39,512 nucleotides of DNA from Elusimicrobia bacterium GWB2_63_22 (GCA_001799735.1 MGUA01000012.1:40312-79823); one strand, 5' to 3'. Positions 7,467-15,913 are shown, counted from the stretch's first letter. Made by a program: numbers and translations. The notes: generated from the sequence alone by a model not told the origin.

Positions 7467-8597
7467 TCAGCGGGAGTTGAGAAACTGCCGCAGCTGGCGC
7501 AGGCTGTTCTCCTGGGCCGGCGTCAGCACGGGGCCCTCGGTGGGCACTCCGGGGCCGCTCTGCGGGGCGGGGTTGAAGATCAGGTCGCGCAGCTCGGCTT
7601 TGCGGGCGTACAGGTCGTCGCCGGGGCAGTCGGAGTTGCCGATGTCGCGGTGGGCGTAGAAGCTGCTGACCAGCACGTCGTAGGTGCCGGCTATATAGCC
7701 GCCCACGGCCAGGAAGGAATTCTTGGACTTGTCGGTGAAGACGTTATGGGCCGGCTTGTGATAGTTGCCCATTATTGAGATGCCGACGTTGTTGGTGTTG
7801 CGGCCGGCCACGTGGGCGCCCACTACCTTTATGGGGCGGCCCTCGTAGATATTGCCCAGCGGGTCTATGAGGAAATGGTAGCCGATGTCTATCCACTTCT
7901 TGGCGTTCTGGTGGTAATCCTGTATGAAGCCCATCTCGTTAAGGCCGGCTGCCAGGGTCTGCGGGTAATTGCCCTGGGTGTGGTGCAGCGTGATGGCTTT
8001 GGGTTCGTGCTGGGTGTAGGGTTCTTTGGGAGGGTTGGCCTGCCACTCGGCGCGGCGGATAAGGGGGAAAGGCCCGCCGGCGGGGTAGAACACTTCGTCC
8101 GGGATGACATAGGGCACGGTGGAGCCGGAGACCAGGATCTCCTGTTCTTTTTGGGCGATAAAGAGCTCGCTCTCGTAGATGGTGAGCGAGCTGGCGGCTT
8201 TGGAGCCGGAGGCGAGCACGCTTATCTTAAGCGGCTGGCGCGAGGCCGGCAGGGTGTAGCGGGCCCAGAAGCGGCCGTTGGGGAAGCGGCGGAAAGCGTC
8301 GTAAGAGTACCGGGAGGGGGCGTTGAGGAAGGTGCGGCCTTTTACCGCCAGCTCCACCTTTACGCCGGGGTCGGGCATTACGCCCTGCAGCAGCACCGTA
8401 TCGTAGTCAATTTCGGGCGCCTCGCTGTAGGAGGTTTCGAACAGCACCCCGCCGTCCTTGTCGGGGACGGGCAGCTGCAGCTCTATGGGGTAGGACAAGT
8501 CTTTAAATTCGGCCGCTATCTCGTCGGCGGCTGCGCCGGCGGGGTTAAGGGCGGACAGGAGCAAAAGCGAGATCAGTGTGGTGGTTTTAGCCGTCAT
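7467..8597 (-). CDS. Secreted N-acetylmuramoyl-L-alanine amidase / PGRP-like domain protein
   Basis: A 376-residue exported protein predicted to cleave the amide between muramic acid and the stem peptide. A signal peptide covers 1-23 (TLISLLLLSALNPAGAAA). A long N-terminal region (about 30-175) without a recognised fold precedes a type-2 amidase/PGRP domain (about 178-345). Candidate zinc ligands are His205 or His206 in TLHHTQGN, His316 in YAHRDIG and Cys324 in DCPGD. GYHFLIDPLGNIYEGR (239-254) is strongly typical. The frame runs 17 codons further upstream, but ATG 8597 begins a good signal peptide and has TATAAT 6 bases before it. The proline-rich end (about 345-376) is variable. Confidence 0.9.
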   Translation of the reverse strand: MTAKTTTLISLLLLSALNPAGAAADEIAAEFKDLSYPIELQLPVPDKDGGVLFETSYSEAPEIDYDTVLLQGVMPDPGVKVELAVKGRTFLNAPSRYSYDAFRRFPNGRFWARYTLPASRQPLKISVLASGSKAASSLTIYESELFIAQKEQEILVSGSTVPYVIPDEVFYPAGGPFPLIRRAEWQANPPKEPYTQHEPKAITLHHTQGNYPQTLAAGLNEMGFIQDYHQNAKKWIDIGYHFLIDPLGNIYEGRPIKVVGAHVAGRNTNNVGISIMGNYHKPAHNVFTDKSKNSFLAVGGYIAGTYDVLVSSFYAHRDIGNSDCPGDDLYARKAELRDLIFNPAPQSGPGVPTEGPVLTPAQENSLRQLRQFLNSR

Positions 8598-8603
8598 AGA
8601 GTA

Positions 8604-8609
8604 ATTATA
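8604..8609 (-). promoter_or_regulatory. Leaderless-type -10 box of the amidase gene
   Basis: A perfect TATAAT on the minus strand ends 6 bases before ATG 8597. No Shine-Dalgarno sequence is present. Confidence 0.6.
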
Positions 8610-8637
8610 ACGATATAGGGGAGAGATACAAAGGGTA

Positions 8638-8665
8638 TAAAGTCCCACCCGGGCCTGGGACTTTA
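8638..8665 (-). terminator. Possible terminator of the glycosyltransferase operon
   Basis: A perfect 9-bp stem TAAAGTCCC/GGGACTTTA (8638-8646 with 8657-8665) lies between the last glycosyltransferase gene and the amidase promoter. The T-run on the minus strand is short, so termination may be weak. An operator role for the amidase promoter is possible. Confidence 0.45.
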
Positions 8666-8674
8666 GGGTGCGTT

Positions 8675-8747
8675 GTCATCCCCGCGAAAGCGGGGATCCA
8701 GACTGGATTCCCGCTTTCGCGGGAATGACGGTTGGCGGGAATGACGG
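8675..8747. repeat. Double-hairpin intergenic repeat, copy 2
   Basis: GTCAT precedes TCCCCGC-GAAA-GCGGGGA (8679-8696), then TCCAGACTGGA, then TTCCCGC-TTTC-GCGGGAA (8708-8725) and TGACGG. A partial third arm GGCGGGAATGACGG follows at 8734-8747. It is the same family as 4378-4455 and again lies at the 3' end of a minus-strand gene. Repeats of this GTCATCCC...GCGAAAGC type are widespread in bacterial genomes. Confidence 0.85.
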
Positions 8748-8752
8748 TTACT

Positions 8753-9487
8753 CTAGCCGCGGTAGCGGCGGGCCGCGGACATTACGGTGCGGAAGTCCAT
8801 CAGGGCGGTTTTAAACCCCTCGGCCCCGTCCAGGAAGCCGAGCTTGACCACATAGGCCGACAGGAAGCGGGTGAAGGGGCGCAGCAGGATGAAGGCGCGG
8901 CTGCGGCCTTTGAGCGAATAGGAGCGGGCCAGGATCTCGGAGTAGAAAGCCAGTTTCTTCTCCATGTCGGCGGCGTCGGCGTAGGGGTAATGGTTAAGCG
9001 GCTCGGCCAGAGCGCCGATAGAGCCGTCTACGTCCAGCCGTTCGTGCACGGGCAGGGGGAGGAAGCGGGCGAAGCCGCGCTTGAACAGGCGCAGCTGGGT
9101 GTCGGGGTATTTGCCGCCGTGCCGCAGCCAGCGGCCGAAATAGAAATTGCGGCGCGGCATGGTGAAGGCCGAGGCGCCGCCGGGCGAGGAGATGGCGCGT
9201 TTTATCTCGGCCTGCAGCTCCGGGGTGACTTCCTCGTCGGCGTCCAGGATGAGCACCCAGTCGGACGCCGCCTGGTCCACGGCGAACTGCTTGTTGACGT
9301 AGACGGCGCGGCTGTTGGGGCGCTTGAAATACTTGATCTTGAAAGCGTGGGCGGCCTGGGGCGTGCCGTCGGTAGAGTCGCAGTCCACAAAGACGGTCTC
9401 GTCGGCCCAGGCGACGCTGGCCAGCGAGCGGGCCAGGTTCTTCTCCTCGTTGTGGGCGATCATGGCGATGGAGAGCGTGGGCGTCAT
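8753..9487 (-). CDS. Family 2 glycosyltransferase, WaaE/KdtX-like
   Basis: A 244-residue GT-A glycosyltransferase. SIAMIAHNEEKNLARSL (6-22), WADETVFVDCDSTDGT and LDADEE (the metal/sugar-nucleotide DxD-like motif near residue 86) match the WaaE/KdtX branch that adds a sugar to the inner core of lipopolysaccharide. The C-terminal half, rich in Arg and aromatic residues, probably contacts the membrane or acceptor. A longer open frame reaches 9730, but its N-terminus is low-complexity shadow. ATG 9487 forms an ATGA overlap with the preceding gene, showing translational coupling. It is the last of three glycosyltransferase genes. The exact acceptor is unknown. Confidence 0.85.
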   Translation of the reverse strand: MTPTLSIAMIAHNEEKNLARSLASVAWADETVFVDCDSTDGTPQAAHAFKIKYFKRPNSRAVYVNKQFAVDQAASDWVLILDADEEVTPELQAEIKRAISSPGGASAFTMPRRNFYFGRWLRHGGKYPDTQLRLFKRGFARFLPLPVHERLDVDGSIGALAEPLNHYPYADAADMEKKLAFYSEILARSYSLKGRSRAFILLRPFTRFLSAYVVKLGFLDGAEGFKTALMDFRTVMSAARRYRG

Positions 9488-10524
9488 ACGGCGGCCTCCT
9501 CGATGGCTGCGCAGGTGGCGGCCGCAAAGGCGGCCTGGCTGAAATCTTTTTCCGCGCGGGCGCGGTTGCGCGCGCCCAGCGCCGCGGCGGCGGCGGGGTC
9601 GGCCAGCAGCAGGCCCAGGCGGGCGGCCAGGGCCTCGTGGTCGCCGGGGGGGACCAGCCAATCGTTCTCCACAAATTCGGGCAGGGAGCCGGCGGTGGTG
9701 GAGACCAGCGGGCGGCCGGAGGCCAGCCATTCCAGCGCGGCGCGCGAGACGGCCTCGCTGCCGAGGGAGGCGATGACGCCGATGTCGCAGGAGGCCATGA
9801 ATTTATAGGGGCCGTCCACCTTGCCGTGGAAGGCGACGTGGCACTCGATGTCCAGGGCTTCGGCCTGCTGGCGCAGGTCGCCGTAGGTGAGGTTGGCCTC
9901 GTAGCCGGCTATATGGAATTCCGCCTCGGCGCCGGAGTTGAGGATGTCGGCGGCGGCCTTGAGGAACACCTCGTGGCCTTTTACCGGGTCCAGCCGGCCC
10001 AGCAGGCCGACGCGCAGGGCGCCGGCGGTGCGGGGGGGGACGAAAGCCGGCAGATCTATGCCCTGCTTTATAACGGTCACCCCGGCGTTGAGCCCTGCCT
10101 TGGTGTAGAGCTCTTTTATGTAGTCCGAGGCGGCTATGGTCCGCTTTACGGCGGAGGAGGTGAAGCCGGCGGTGGGGATGCGGACGTCGGCCTTTACGCG
10201 CAGCAGCGGCAGGCCGAGCAGGTAGCCCAGGGTCTGGCTGCGGCCGGTATGGGCGCAGACGGCGTTTATGCCTTCGGCCCGGGCGGCCGAGCGCAGGCGC
10301 AGCAAGGCCAGCGGGAGCTTGAGGTGTTCTTTGCGGCCGGGGATGGGCAGGGCTTTAAAGCCTTCGGCCGCGGCGAAGGCCATGGCCGCGCTGCCCTCCG
10401 GGCAGGCGAACACGACGGTATGCCCGGCCCCGCGCAGGGCGCGGGCCTGGTCGAAGGCGTAGGCCGCCAGCCCGCTATTCCACGGGATGTCGATTACGCT
10501 TAAAATTCTCAATGGCTGTTTCAT
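9484..10524 (-). CDS. Family 4 glycosyltransferase
   Basis: A 346-residue GT-B enzyme, probably transferring a sugar to an envelope glycan. The N-terminal acceptor domain starts LRILSVIDIPWNSGLAAYA with the glycine-containing loop of GT4 enzymes. VGLLGRLDPVKGHEVFLKAA near residue 175 marks the donor domain. SEAVSRAALEWLASGRPLVST carries the E-x7-E nucleotide-sugar motif near 265. The start overlaps the preceding glycosyltransferase gene by 50 bases in another frame; no later start fits the fold as well. The ATGA junction with the next gene places it in one operon with two other transferases. Confidence 0.85.
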   Translation of the reverse strand: MKQPLRILSVIDIPWNSGLAAYAFDQARALRGAGHTVVFACPEGSAAMAFAAAEGFKALPIPGRKEHLKLPLALLRLRSAARAEGINAVCAHTGRSQTLGYLLGLPLLRVKADVRIPTAGFTSSAVKRTIAASDYIKELYTKAGLNAGVTVIKQGIDLPAFVPPRTAGALRVGLLGRLDPVKGHEVFLKAAADILNSGAEAEFHIAGYEANLTYGDLRQQAEALDIECHVAFHGKVDGPYKFMASCDIGVIASLGSEAVSRAALEWLASGRPLVSTTAGSLPEFVENDWLVPPGDHEALAARLGLLLADPAAAAALGARNRARAEKDFSQAAFAAATCAAIEEAAV

Positions 10525-11632
10525 AGCACTTCAAAGTGAGGGCGGCCATGCGGGGGGAGGAGAAGTCTTCCCGGCGGCGGTGGGCCTCGGCGGCCAGGCG
10601 GCCGCGCAGGTCCGCGTCGTTCATCAGGCGCAGCTGGGCTTTAGCCAGGGCCTCGTGGTCGCGGGGCGGCACGGTAAGGCCGTTGGCGCCGTCCTCCACC
10701 ACGTCGGTAATGCCGCCGGCGGTGGTGGCCACTATGGGCAGGGAGGCGTTCATGGCCTCCACCAGCACGCTGCCCATGCCTTCCTCGCAGGAGGACAGCA
10801 CGAACAGGTCCAGCGCGGCCAGCACCTTGTAGGGCTCGCTGCGGTAGCCGATCATGAGGAAGCGGTCCTGGATCTTGAGCATGCGGGCGAGGTGGGCGGT
10901 CTTCTCGGCCAGGGGGCCTTCTCCGGCGAGGAGGAAATAGGCGTGCGGCTGTTCTTTAAGCACCAGGGCCGCGGCGCGCACCATGTTCTCGGGGTCCTTG
11001 TGCGGCACCAGGGCGATGAGCGACCCGGCCCAGAAGGCGTCGGCGGGGATGTTAAGTTCGGCGGCGAGCTCGCGGCGGGCGGCCTGCCGGTAGGCGGCCA
11101 GGCCGCCGGGGGGCCAGGGGGTGTCGTCGAGGTCTATGGTGCTGTTGACCACGGCCACTTTCTCTTCGGGGACGTTGGCCTTGAGGAGTATTTCTTTTAC
11201 GGCGTCCGAGATGGCGATGACGCTGTGGGCTTTTGAATACTTAAAGCGGGCGGTGAAGGCGCCGGGGATAAAGTCCACGCGGCGGTGCGCCACGCGCACG
11301 CAGTCCAGCCCCGCCGAGGCCAGCCAGGAGACGGCGGCGGTGTGGCCGGTGTGGGAATGCAGGATGGGGGGCTGGCCGCCGGCGGGCAGGGCCTTAAGGA
11401 CGCCCCGCAGGCGCAGGGCCGAGACGGGGTCCCATTCGAAATGGTAGGGCAGGTTGAGGACTTTGAAATTTTTGCGCAGGGCCGCCTTGTGCAGGGGGGA
11501 GCCGGCGCGGCAGACCACGGTATTGTCGTGGCCGAGGCGGTCCAGCTCTTTTACCAGGTACATCATCTGGCGCTGGCCGCCGCGGAGTTCTTTGCCGTCG
11601 TCGAGGTGGAATACGGTGAGGCGGTTGTCCAT
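10475..11632 (-). CDS. Family 4 glycosyltransferase
   Basis: First gene of the three-gene glycosyltransferase operon; 385 residues with a GT-B fold. The N-terminus VFHLDDGKELRGGQRQMMYLVKEL resembles enzymes that recognise lipid-linked acceptors. HSHTGHTAAVSWLA (about 89-102) is the acceptor-side histidine region. LIALVPHKDPENMVRAA begins the donor domain. EEGMGSVLVEAMNASLPIVAT (about 280-300) gives the E-x7-E motif. ATG 11632 is preferred over the frame start at 11650 because it begins the beta-strand directly and has TAGAAT 8 bases upstream. It could act in lipopolysaccharide or capsule assembly with its neighbours; the sugar is not identifiable. Confidence 0.85.
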   Translation of the reverse strand: MDNRLTVFHLDDGKELRGGQRQMMYLVKELDRLGHDNTVVCRAGSPLHKAALRKNFKVLNLPYHFEWDPVSALRLRGVLKALPAGGQPPILHSHTGHTAAVSWLASAGLDCVRVAHRRVDFIPGAFTARFKYSKAHSVIAISDAVKEILLKANVPEEKVAVVNSTIDLDDTPWPPGGLAAYRQAARRELAAELNIPADAFWAGSLIALVPHKDPENMVRAAALVLKEQPHAYFLLAGEGPLAEKTAHLARMLKIQDRFLMIGYRSEPYKVLAALDLFVLSSCEEGMGSVLVEAMNASLPIVATTAGGITDVVEDGANGLTVPPRDHEALAKAQLRLMNDADLRGRLAAEAHRRREDFSSPRMAALTLKCYETAIENFKRNRHPVE

Positions 11633-11640
11633 AAAGAAAT

Positions 11641-11646
11641 ATTCTA
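11641..11646 (-). promoter_or_regulatory. Leaderless-type -10 box of the glycosyltransferase operon
   Basis: TAGAAT on the minus strand lies 8 bases before ATG 11632, inside the A/T-rich tail of the tRNA-Ala terminator. No Shine-Dalgarno sequence is seen. Confidence 0.45.
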
Positions 11647-11676
11647 ACAAAATTAAAAGGCCCCTTACGGGGCCTT
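11646..11676 (-). terminator. Terminator of tRNA-Ala
   Basis: An 8-bp stem AAGGCCCC/GGGGCCTT (11657-11664 with 11669-11676) is followed on the minus strand by TTAATTTTG. Confidence 0.85.
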
Positions 11677-11681
11677 AAATT

Positions 11682-11757
11682 TGGTGGACGTGACAGGGAT
11701 CGAACCTGCGACCTCCTCCATGCCATGGAGGCGCTCTCCCAGCTGAGCTACACGCCC
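11682..11757 (-). tRNA. tRNA-Ala (anticodon GGC)
   Basis: A 76-nt class I tRNA on the minus strand. The acceptor GGGCGTG pairs with CACGTCC and contains the G3:U70 wobble that is the alanine identity element. The anticodon stem CCTCC/GGAGG holds loop ATGGCAT, giving anticodon GGC. CCA is encoded at the 3' end (11682-11684), unlike the tRNA-Leu gene in this window. Confidence 0.97.
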
Positions 11758-11894
11758 AAATTTGCGTTTACTGCCTGCGTTTGTTGAAAGAACTAGGAAT
11801 AGTATATAAAAAAAACCACGCGAGTTCAAACACTTAAATAAATCTTAATGGCTCCGGACCCTGCCGCGTCTTTATTCGCAAGTGAGGAATTTTA

Positions 11895-11900
11895 TAGAAT
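11895..11900 (+). promoter_or_regulatory. Leaderless-type -10 box of the phosphorylase gene
   Basis: TAGAAT, preceded by TTTA, ends 6 bases before ATG 11907. No Shine-Dalgarno sequence lies at a usable distance. Confidence 0.5.
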
Positions 11901-11906
11901 CTTATT

Positions 11907-14453
11907 ATGAAAATTAAATCGTTCAACGTGATACCCAACCTCCCGGACAGCCTGAAGGCGCTGGAAGAACTCTCCACCAACATGTGGTTCACCTGGAACT
12001 GGGACGCCATAATGATGTTCGTCAGCATCAACGAAGAGCTGTGGCACCGCTCCCACCGCAATCCCAAATGGATCCTGGGCACCCTGGCCCCCGAGCGCCT
12101 GGACGAGCTGAGCCGGGACGGCAACTTCCTCGGGAAGCTGGGCGAGATAAAGAAAAAATTCGAAGATTACATTTCCTATAAGGACACCTGGTTTGCCAAG
12201 AACTCCGACAGCCAGGACAAGGACATGCTGGTGGCCTACTTCTCCATGGAGTACGGCATCGGCGAGGGCCTGCCCATCTATTCCGGCGGCCTGGGCATGC
12301 TGTCCGGCGACCACCTTAAATCCTCCTCCGACCTGGGCATGCCGCTGGTGGGAGTGGGCCTTCTTTATAAGAGGGGCTACGTGCAGCAGGTCTTGAACCG
12401 CGACAACTGGCAGACCGAGCGCTACCCCGAGAACGACTGGTACAACATGCCGGTGCAGATAGTAAAAGACGCCGCCGGCAACCCGCTGCGCGTGTCCGTG
12501 GACCTGGCCGGCGAGCACGTTAAGATAGGCGTGTGGAAGGTGCCCGTCGGGCGCGGCTCGCTGTTCCTGCTCGACACCAACCTGTCCGAGAACTCCCCGG
12601 CGGCCCGCACCATAACCGAACAGCTTTACGGCGGCGACCGCGAGAACCGCATCCGCCAGGAGGTAGTGCTGGGCATCGGCGGCGCCCGGGCCCTGGAAGC
12701 CATGGGCCTCAAGCCCACCGTGTTCCACGTCAACGAGGGCCACAGCGCCTTCCTGCTGTTCGAGCGCATCCGCCAGTTGATGCACGGCCGCGGCCTCTCC
12801 TACGCCGAAGCCCGCGAGATAGTGTGGGGCTCCTCGGTGTTCACCACCCATACCCCGGTCATGGCCGGCAACGAGTACTTCGATTTCGAGCTGGTGCGCA
12901 AGTACTTCGAGACCTACGTGAAGGAACTGGGCCTCAGTTTCCCCGAGTTCCTGGAGATCGGCAAGGAGGAGACCTCCTCCATGGGCTTCTGCATGACCGT
13001 GATGGCCATGCGCCTGTGCGCCTTCCTTAACGGCGTCAGCCTGCTGCACCGCGACGTGTCGCGCGACATGTGGCACAAGCTGTGGCCGCAGCTGCCGCGC
13101 CACGAGGTGCCGATAGAAGGCATCACCAACGGCGTGCATACCTGCAGCTGGATCAGCCACGAGCATCACCAGCTCTACAGCAAGGCCCTGGCCGGCGGCC
13201 ATAACAACGTGCCGGATTCCTGCGACTGGCCCAGGGTGAACGAGATAGACGACAAGGAATTCTGGGACACGCACATGGTGCGCAAGCAGAAGCTGGTAAA
13301 GCTGGTGCGCGAGCGCCTGCGCAAGCAGCACACGCGCCTGGGCTCGGACCGCACCGTGCTGGCCGAGGCCGACACCGTGCTGAACCCCGACTACCTGACC
13401 ATCGGTTTCGCGCGGCGCTTCGCCACCTACAAGCGCGCCACGCTGTTCATGCGCGACCTGGAGCGCCTGCTGCAGCTGGTGACCGACGAGGAGATGCCGG
13501 TGCAGTTCGTATTCGCGGGCAAGGCCCACCAGGCCGACGCCCACGGCAAGGAGTTCATCAAGCAGGTGGCCAAGCTGTCGATGGACAAGCGCTTCAAGAA
13601 CCGCATCATCTTCGTGGAAGACTACAATATGAACGTCGCGCGCTATATGGTGCAGGGCGTGGACGTGTGGATGAACAACCCCATCCGCCCGCTGGAGGCC
13701 TCCGGCACCAGCGGCATGAAGGCCGTCATCAACGGCGTCATGAACCTTTCCGTGCTGGACGGCTGGTGGCCCGAGGGCTACTCGCCGGACGTGGGCTGGG
13801 CCATCGGCGGCACCGAGGCCTACAACTCGGACGAGGAGCGCGACTACGTGGAGGCCGAGAGCATCTACAACCATATCAAGAAGATGGTGGCGCCGCTCTA
13901 CTACGACCGCGACGCCCAGGGCCTGCCGCGCGGCTGGATAAAGATGATGAAGGCCTGCGTGCAGAAGCTGGTGCCGCATTTCAACACCAACCGCATGCTG
14001 CGCGAGTACTACGAAAAGTTCTACGTGCACGCGCACCGCTCGTCCAAGAAGTTCGGCGAGAATTCCCGCGTGGCCGAGGTGGCCAACTGGCGCCGCAAGC
14101 TGGAGGCCAACTGGCCCCGCGTGCGGGCGGTGACGGACCAATTCAAGCCCGAGATGGAAGTGCATACCGGCGCCCGCCTGCAGGTGAGCGCGGTGGTGTG
14201 GCTGGGCGACCTGAAGCCCGAGGACGTGGACGTGCAGCTCTATATCGGCACCGCCGGCGGCGAGGGCCTGTTCAAGGACGGGAGCGCCGTCTCGATGAAG
14301 CAGGAGGCCCGCATGGGCGACGCCTACGTGTACAAGGGGGAGATCCCCTGCTACAAGAGCGGCCGGCACGACTTTTCGGTGCGCGTGATGGGCAGGCACC
14401 CCGACGTGGCCAACCCGCTGATGCCGCTGCATCTCAAGTGGAGCGAGGAATAA
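11907..14453 (+). CDS. glgP: Alpha-glucan (glycogen) phosphorylase, GT35, with DUF3417 N-terminus
   Basis: Cytosolic PLP enzyme releasing glucose-1-phosphate from alpha-1,4-glucan with phosphate. The 848-residue protein belongs to the branch with an N-terminal DUF3417 segment (about 10-115, starting LPDSLKALEELSTNMWFTWN), as in AgpA-type enzymes. YFSMEYGIGEGLPIYSGGLG (about 112-131) and VFHVNEGHSAF are conserved. EASGTSGMKAVINGVMNLS carries the PLP lysine near 605. After about residue 715 a beta-rich C-terminal region follows (LQVSAVVWLGDLKPEDVDVQ), typical of this subfamily. It stands alone between tRNA-Ala and cspA, with a leaderless-type promoter. The product can feed the glycolytic genes at the left of the window. 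Confidence 0.96.
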   Translation: MKIKSFNVIPNLPDSLKALEELSTNMWFTWNWDAIMMFVSINEELWHRSHRNPKWILGTLAPERLDELSRDGNFLGKLGEIKKKFEDYISYKDTWFAKNSDSQDKDMLVAYFSMEYGIGEGLPIYSGGLGMLSGDHLKSSSDLGMPLVGVGLLYKRGYVQQVLNRDNWQTERYPENDWYNMPVQIVKDAAGNPLRVSVDLAGEHVKIGVWKVPVGRGSLFLLDTNLSENSPAARTITEQLYGGDRENRIRQEVVLGIGGARALEAMGLKPTVFHVNEGHSAFLLFERIRQLMHGRGLSYAEAREIVWGSSVFTTHTPVMAGNEYFDFELVRKYFETYVKELGLSFPEFLEIGKEETSSMGFCMTVMAMRLCAFLNGVSLLHRDVSRDMWHKLWPQLPRHEVPIEGITNGVHTCSWISHEHHQLYSKALAGGHNNVPDSCDWPRVNEIDDKEFWDTHMVRKQKLVKLVRERLRKQHTRLGSDRTVLAEADTVLNPDYLTIGFARRFATYKRATLFMRDLERLLQLVTDEEMPVQFVFAGKAHQADAHGKEFIKQVAKLSMDKRFKNRIIFVEDYNMNVARYMVQGVDVWMNNPIRPLEASGTSGMKAVINGVMNLSVLDGWWPEGYSPDVGWAIGGTEAYNSDEERDYVEAESIYNHIKKMVAPLYYDRDAQGLPRGWIKMMKACVQKLVPHFNTNRMLREYYEKFYVHAHRSSKKFGENSRVAEVANWRRKLEANWPRVRAVTDQFKPEMEVHTGARLQVSAVVWLGDLKPEDVDVQLYIGTAGGEGLFKDGSAVSMKQEARMGDAYVYKGEIPCYKSGRHDFSVRVMGRHPDVANPLMPLHLKWSEE

Positions 14454-14467
14454 AGCGCGCGCGCCTG

Positions 14468-14495
14468 TTGTGCTGCGCGCTAAAATATATATAAT
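14468..14495 (+). promoter_or_regulatory. Probable cspA promoter
   Basis: TTGTGC at 14468-14473 and perfect TATAAT at 14490-14495 are 16 bases apart. The implied 5' leader of about 50 nt contains GCCGGAGACGGC, which can form a hairpin, and GAGAGG near 14537 as ribosome-binding site. A temperature-sensitive leader is possible but not shown. Confidence 0.55.
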
Positions 14496-14553
14496 ATTCC
14501 TAACGGCCGGAGACGGCTCTGTGGTACGTAATTAAAGAGAGGTACATAAGCAA

Positions 14554-14769
14554 ATGGCAAAAGGTAAAGTAAAGTGGTTCAACGACAAGAAAGGGTTCGG
14601 CTTCATCATCCCCGAGGACGGTTCCAAGGACCTTTTCGTTCATCACTCTTCCATTCAAGGTGAAGGTTTCAAGACCCTGGCCGAAAACCAGGAAGTAGAG
14701 TTCGAGACCGAGAACACCGACAAAGGCCCCAAAGCCGTCAACGTGACGAAAACACAGGCCCCCAAGTAA
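14554..14769 (+). CDS. cspA: Cold-shock domain protein
   Basis: A 71-residue single OB-fold protein that binds single-stranded RNA and DNA and acts as an RNA chaperone. It carries RNP1 KGFGFI (14-19) and RNP2 DLFVHHSSI (about 26-34), which supply the aromatic nucleic-acid-binding face, after the opening [11 protein letters not shown]. Length and layout match CspA/CspB proteins; which paralogue it corresponds to cannot be told. It is monocistronic, with its own promoter and a strong terminator. Confidence 0.96.
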   Translation: MAKGKVKWFNDKKGFGFIIPEDGSKDLFVHHSSIQGEGFKTLAENQEVEFETENTDKGPKAVNVTKTQAPK

Positions 14770-14787
14770 GCCTCAGCTTATTTGACG

Positions 14788-14826
14788 AAAACCGGCCCCG
14801 TTAACAGCGGGGCCGGTTTTATTTAT
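14788..14826 (+). terminator. Terminator of cspA
   Basis: A perfect 13-bp stem (14788-14800 with 14808-14820) closes a TTAACAG loop and ends in TTTTATTTAT. Confidence 0.95.
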
Positions 14827-14859
14827 CCCCTTCGGCGCACGCCGCGGGGGCGAATTCCG

Positions 14860-14916
14860 GAATTCCGGGGACACAATACTTAATTGCCGCAATTAAGTAT
14901 TGTGTCCCCGGAATTC
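14860..14916. repeat. Perfect 26-bp inverted repeat, GGGGAC...GTCCCC family, copy 1
   Basis: Arms 14860-14885 and 14891-14916 are perfectly complementary around a GCCGC loop. The core arm GGGGACACAATACTTAATT is identical to that at 30292-30334. The right edge overlaps the TGA stop of the minus-strand secreted-protein gene. It resembles REP-type hairpins associated with Y1 tyrosine transposases, but no transposase is present here. Confidence 0.9.
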
Positions 14917-15913
14917 AATAGTAGAGGAAGTCGCGTTTGGTGATTTCGGGGGCGTACTGGGTGTCGGCGAGGCGGTTGCCGTTGAAGACTATCACGCGCG
15001 TCCGGCGCTCCTCGGTCCAGTTGCCCTTGGGGTCGTACTTATAGGTATAGGTGTATTCGTACTTGGGCTCCGCGGCGTCCGCGTCGTAGACCAGCTCCTT
15101 CTCGGGGCGGCCCTTGGCGTCGCAGTACACCTCGGAGCGGTTCACCGGCTGCTCGCCCGAATCGTACGTGGAGCGCACCTCGCGGCGCAGCGTGCCGTCC
15201 TCGCGCAGCTCATATACAGTTTTTTTGCGCAGCTCGTTGGTCTCGCCGAACACCGAATGGGTCCGCGAGCTGGTGTTCTTGTCTGACGCGAAAGCCTCGC
15301 GCCGCAGCTGGCGGCCGTCGAAGTCGTTGAGCGCCGTGCCCGCCAGGTTGTTGCCCTTGTCGTAAGAGTACGCCGTCACCGTCTCCAGGTTCATCAGCGG
15401 GTCGAAAGCGTGCTCCTCCGTCACAAAGCCCTTGGCGTTGAAGACCCGGAAGACCTGGCGCACCGGCTTGCGGGCGCTCTCGCGGCCCTGGGAGGGGGAG
15501 GCGTCGAACACCTGCACCACGGCAAAGTCCTTCTTCTTGTACTTGCGGCAGAAATCGTCCATGGAGGACTGCGCCTCGTCGCTGAAGCTGGTGGAGAGCT
15601 TCTCCTCGGACTTGAGCGTGTCGCAGACGGCCTTTGACCCGGCCTTGTCCTTGTAGACGAAAGCGTGCTTGAGCACCAGGTTCTTGCCGTCGTATTCGGC
15701 CTCTTCCGTCTTCATGCCGTACAGGTCGCAGGAGACGGAATTTATGCTCTTGGGCGTGCCTTCCAGCCAGGCCTTGCCGCGCTTAAGCGGCTGCATCCTC
15801 ATGGTACGCACCGTGGCGGCCTTGGGCTTGAACTCCGGGCATTTAAGGTCGGCCTGGGCGCGCGCCGCCGGGGGCAGGCAGAAAAGCAGGGCTAAAAGGG
15901 GGGCGATTTTCAT
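14915..15913 (-). CDS. Hypothetical secreted protein with YD-like motifs
   Basis: A 332-residue protein I cannot assign to a function. A signal peptide spans about 1-20 (APLLALLFCLPPAARA). The mature part is hydrophilic and Lys/Glu/Asp rich, with Cys at about 25, 62, 97, 122 and 268. The second half holds several motifs of the form Y-D-x-x-G-x-x, such as YSYDKGNNLAGTALND, YDSGEQPVNR and YKYDPKGNWTEERR. These resemble YD/RHS-like beta repeats, but they are too few and irregular for a true RHS core. TATAAT near 15932 on the minus strand and GAGGA before ATG 15913 support the start. The stop codon TGA is formed at the edge of the GGGGAC inverted repeat. Confidence 0.75.
   Translation of the reverse strand: MKIAPLLALLFCLPPAARAQADLKCPEFKPKAATVRTMRMQPLKRGKAWLEGTPKSINSVSCDLYGMKTEEAEYDGKNLVLKHAFVYKDKAGSKAVCDTLKSEEKLSTSFSDEAQSSMDDFCRKYKKKDFAVVQVFDASPSQGRESARKPVRQVFRVFNAKGFVTEEHAFDPLMNLETVTAYSYDKGNNLAGTALNDFDGRQLRREAFASDKNTSSRTHSVFGETNELRKKTVYELREDGTLRREVRSTYDSGEQPVNRSEVYCDAKGRPEKELVYDADAAEPKYEYTYTYKYDPKGNWTEERRTRVIVFNGNRLADTQYAPEITKRDFLYY

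Noticed and set aside
11892-14432. 846-codon open frame on the minus strand opposite the phosphorylase gene
   Set aside because: Its product is His/Gly/Val-rich with no recognisable domain. It mirrors the third-codon GC bias of glgP and is a shadow frame.
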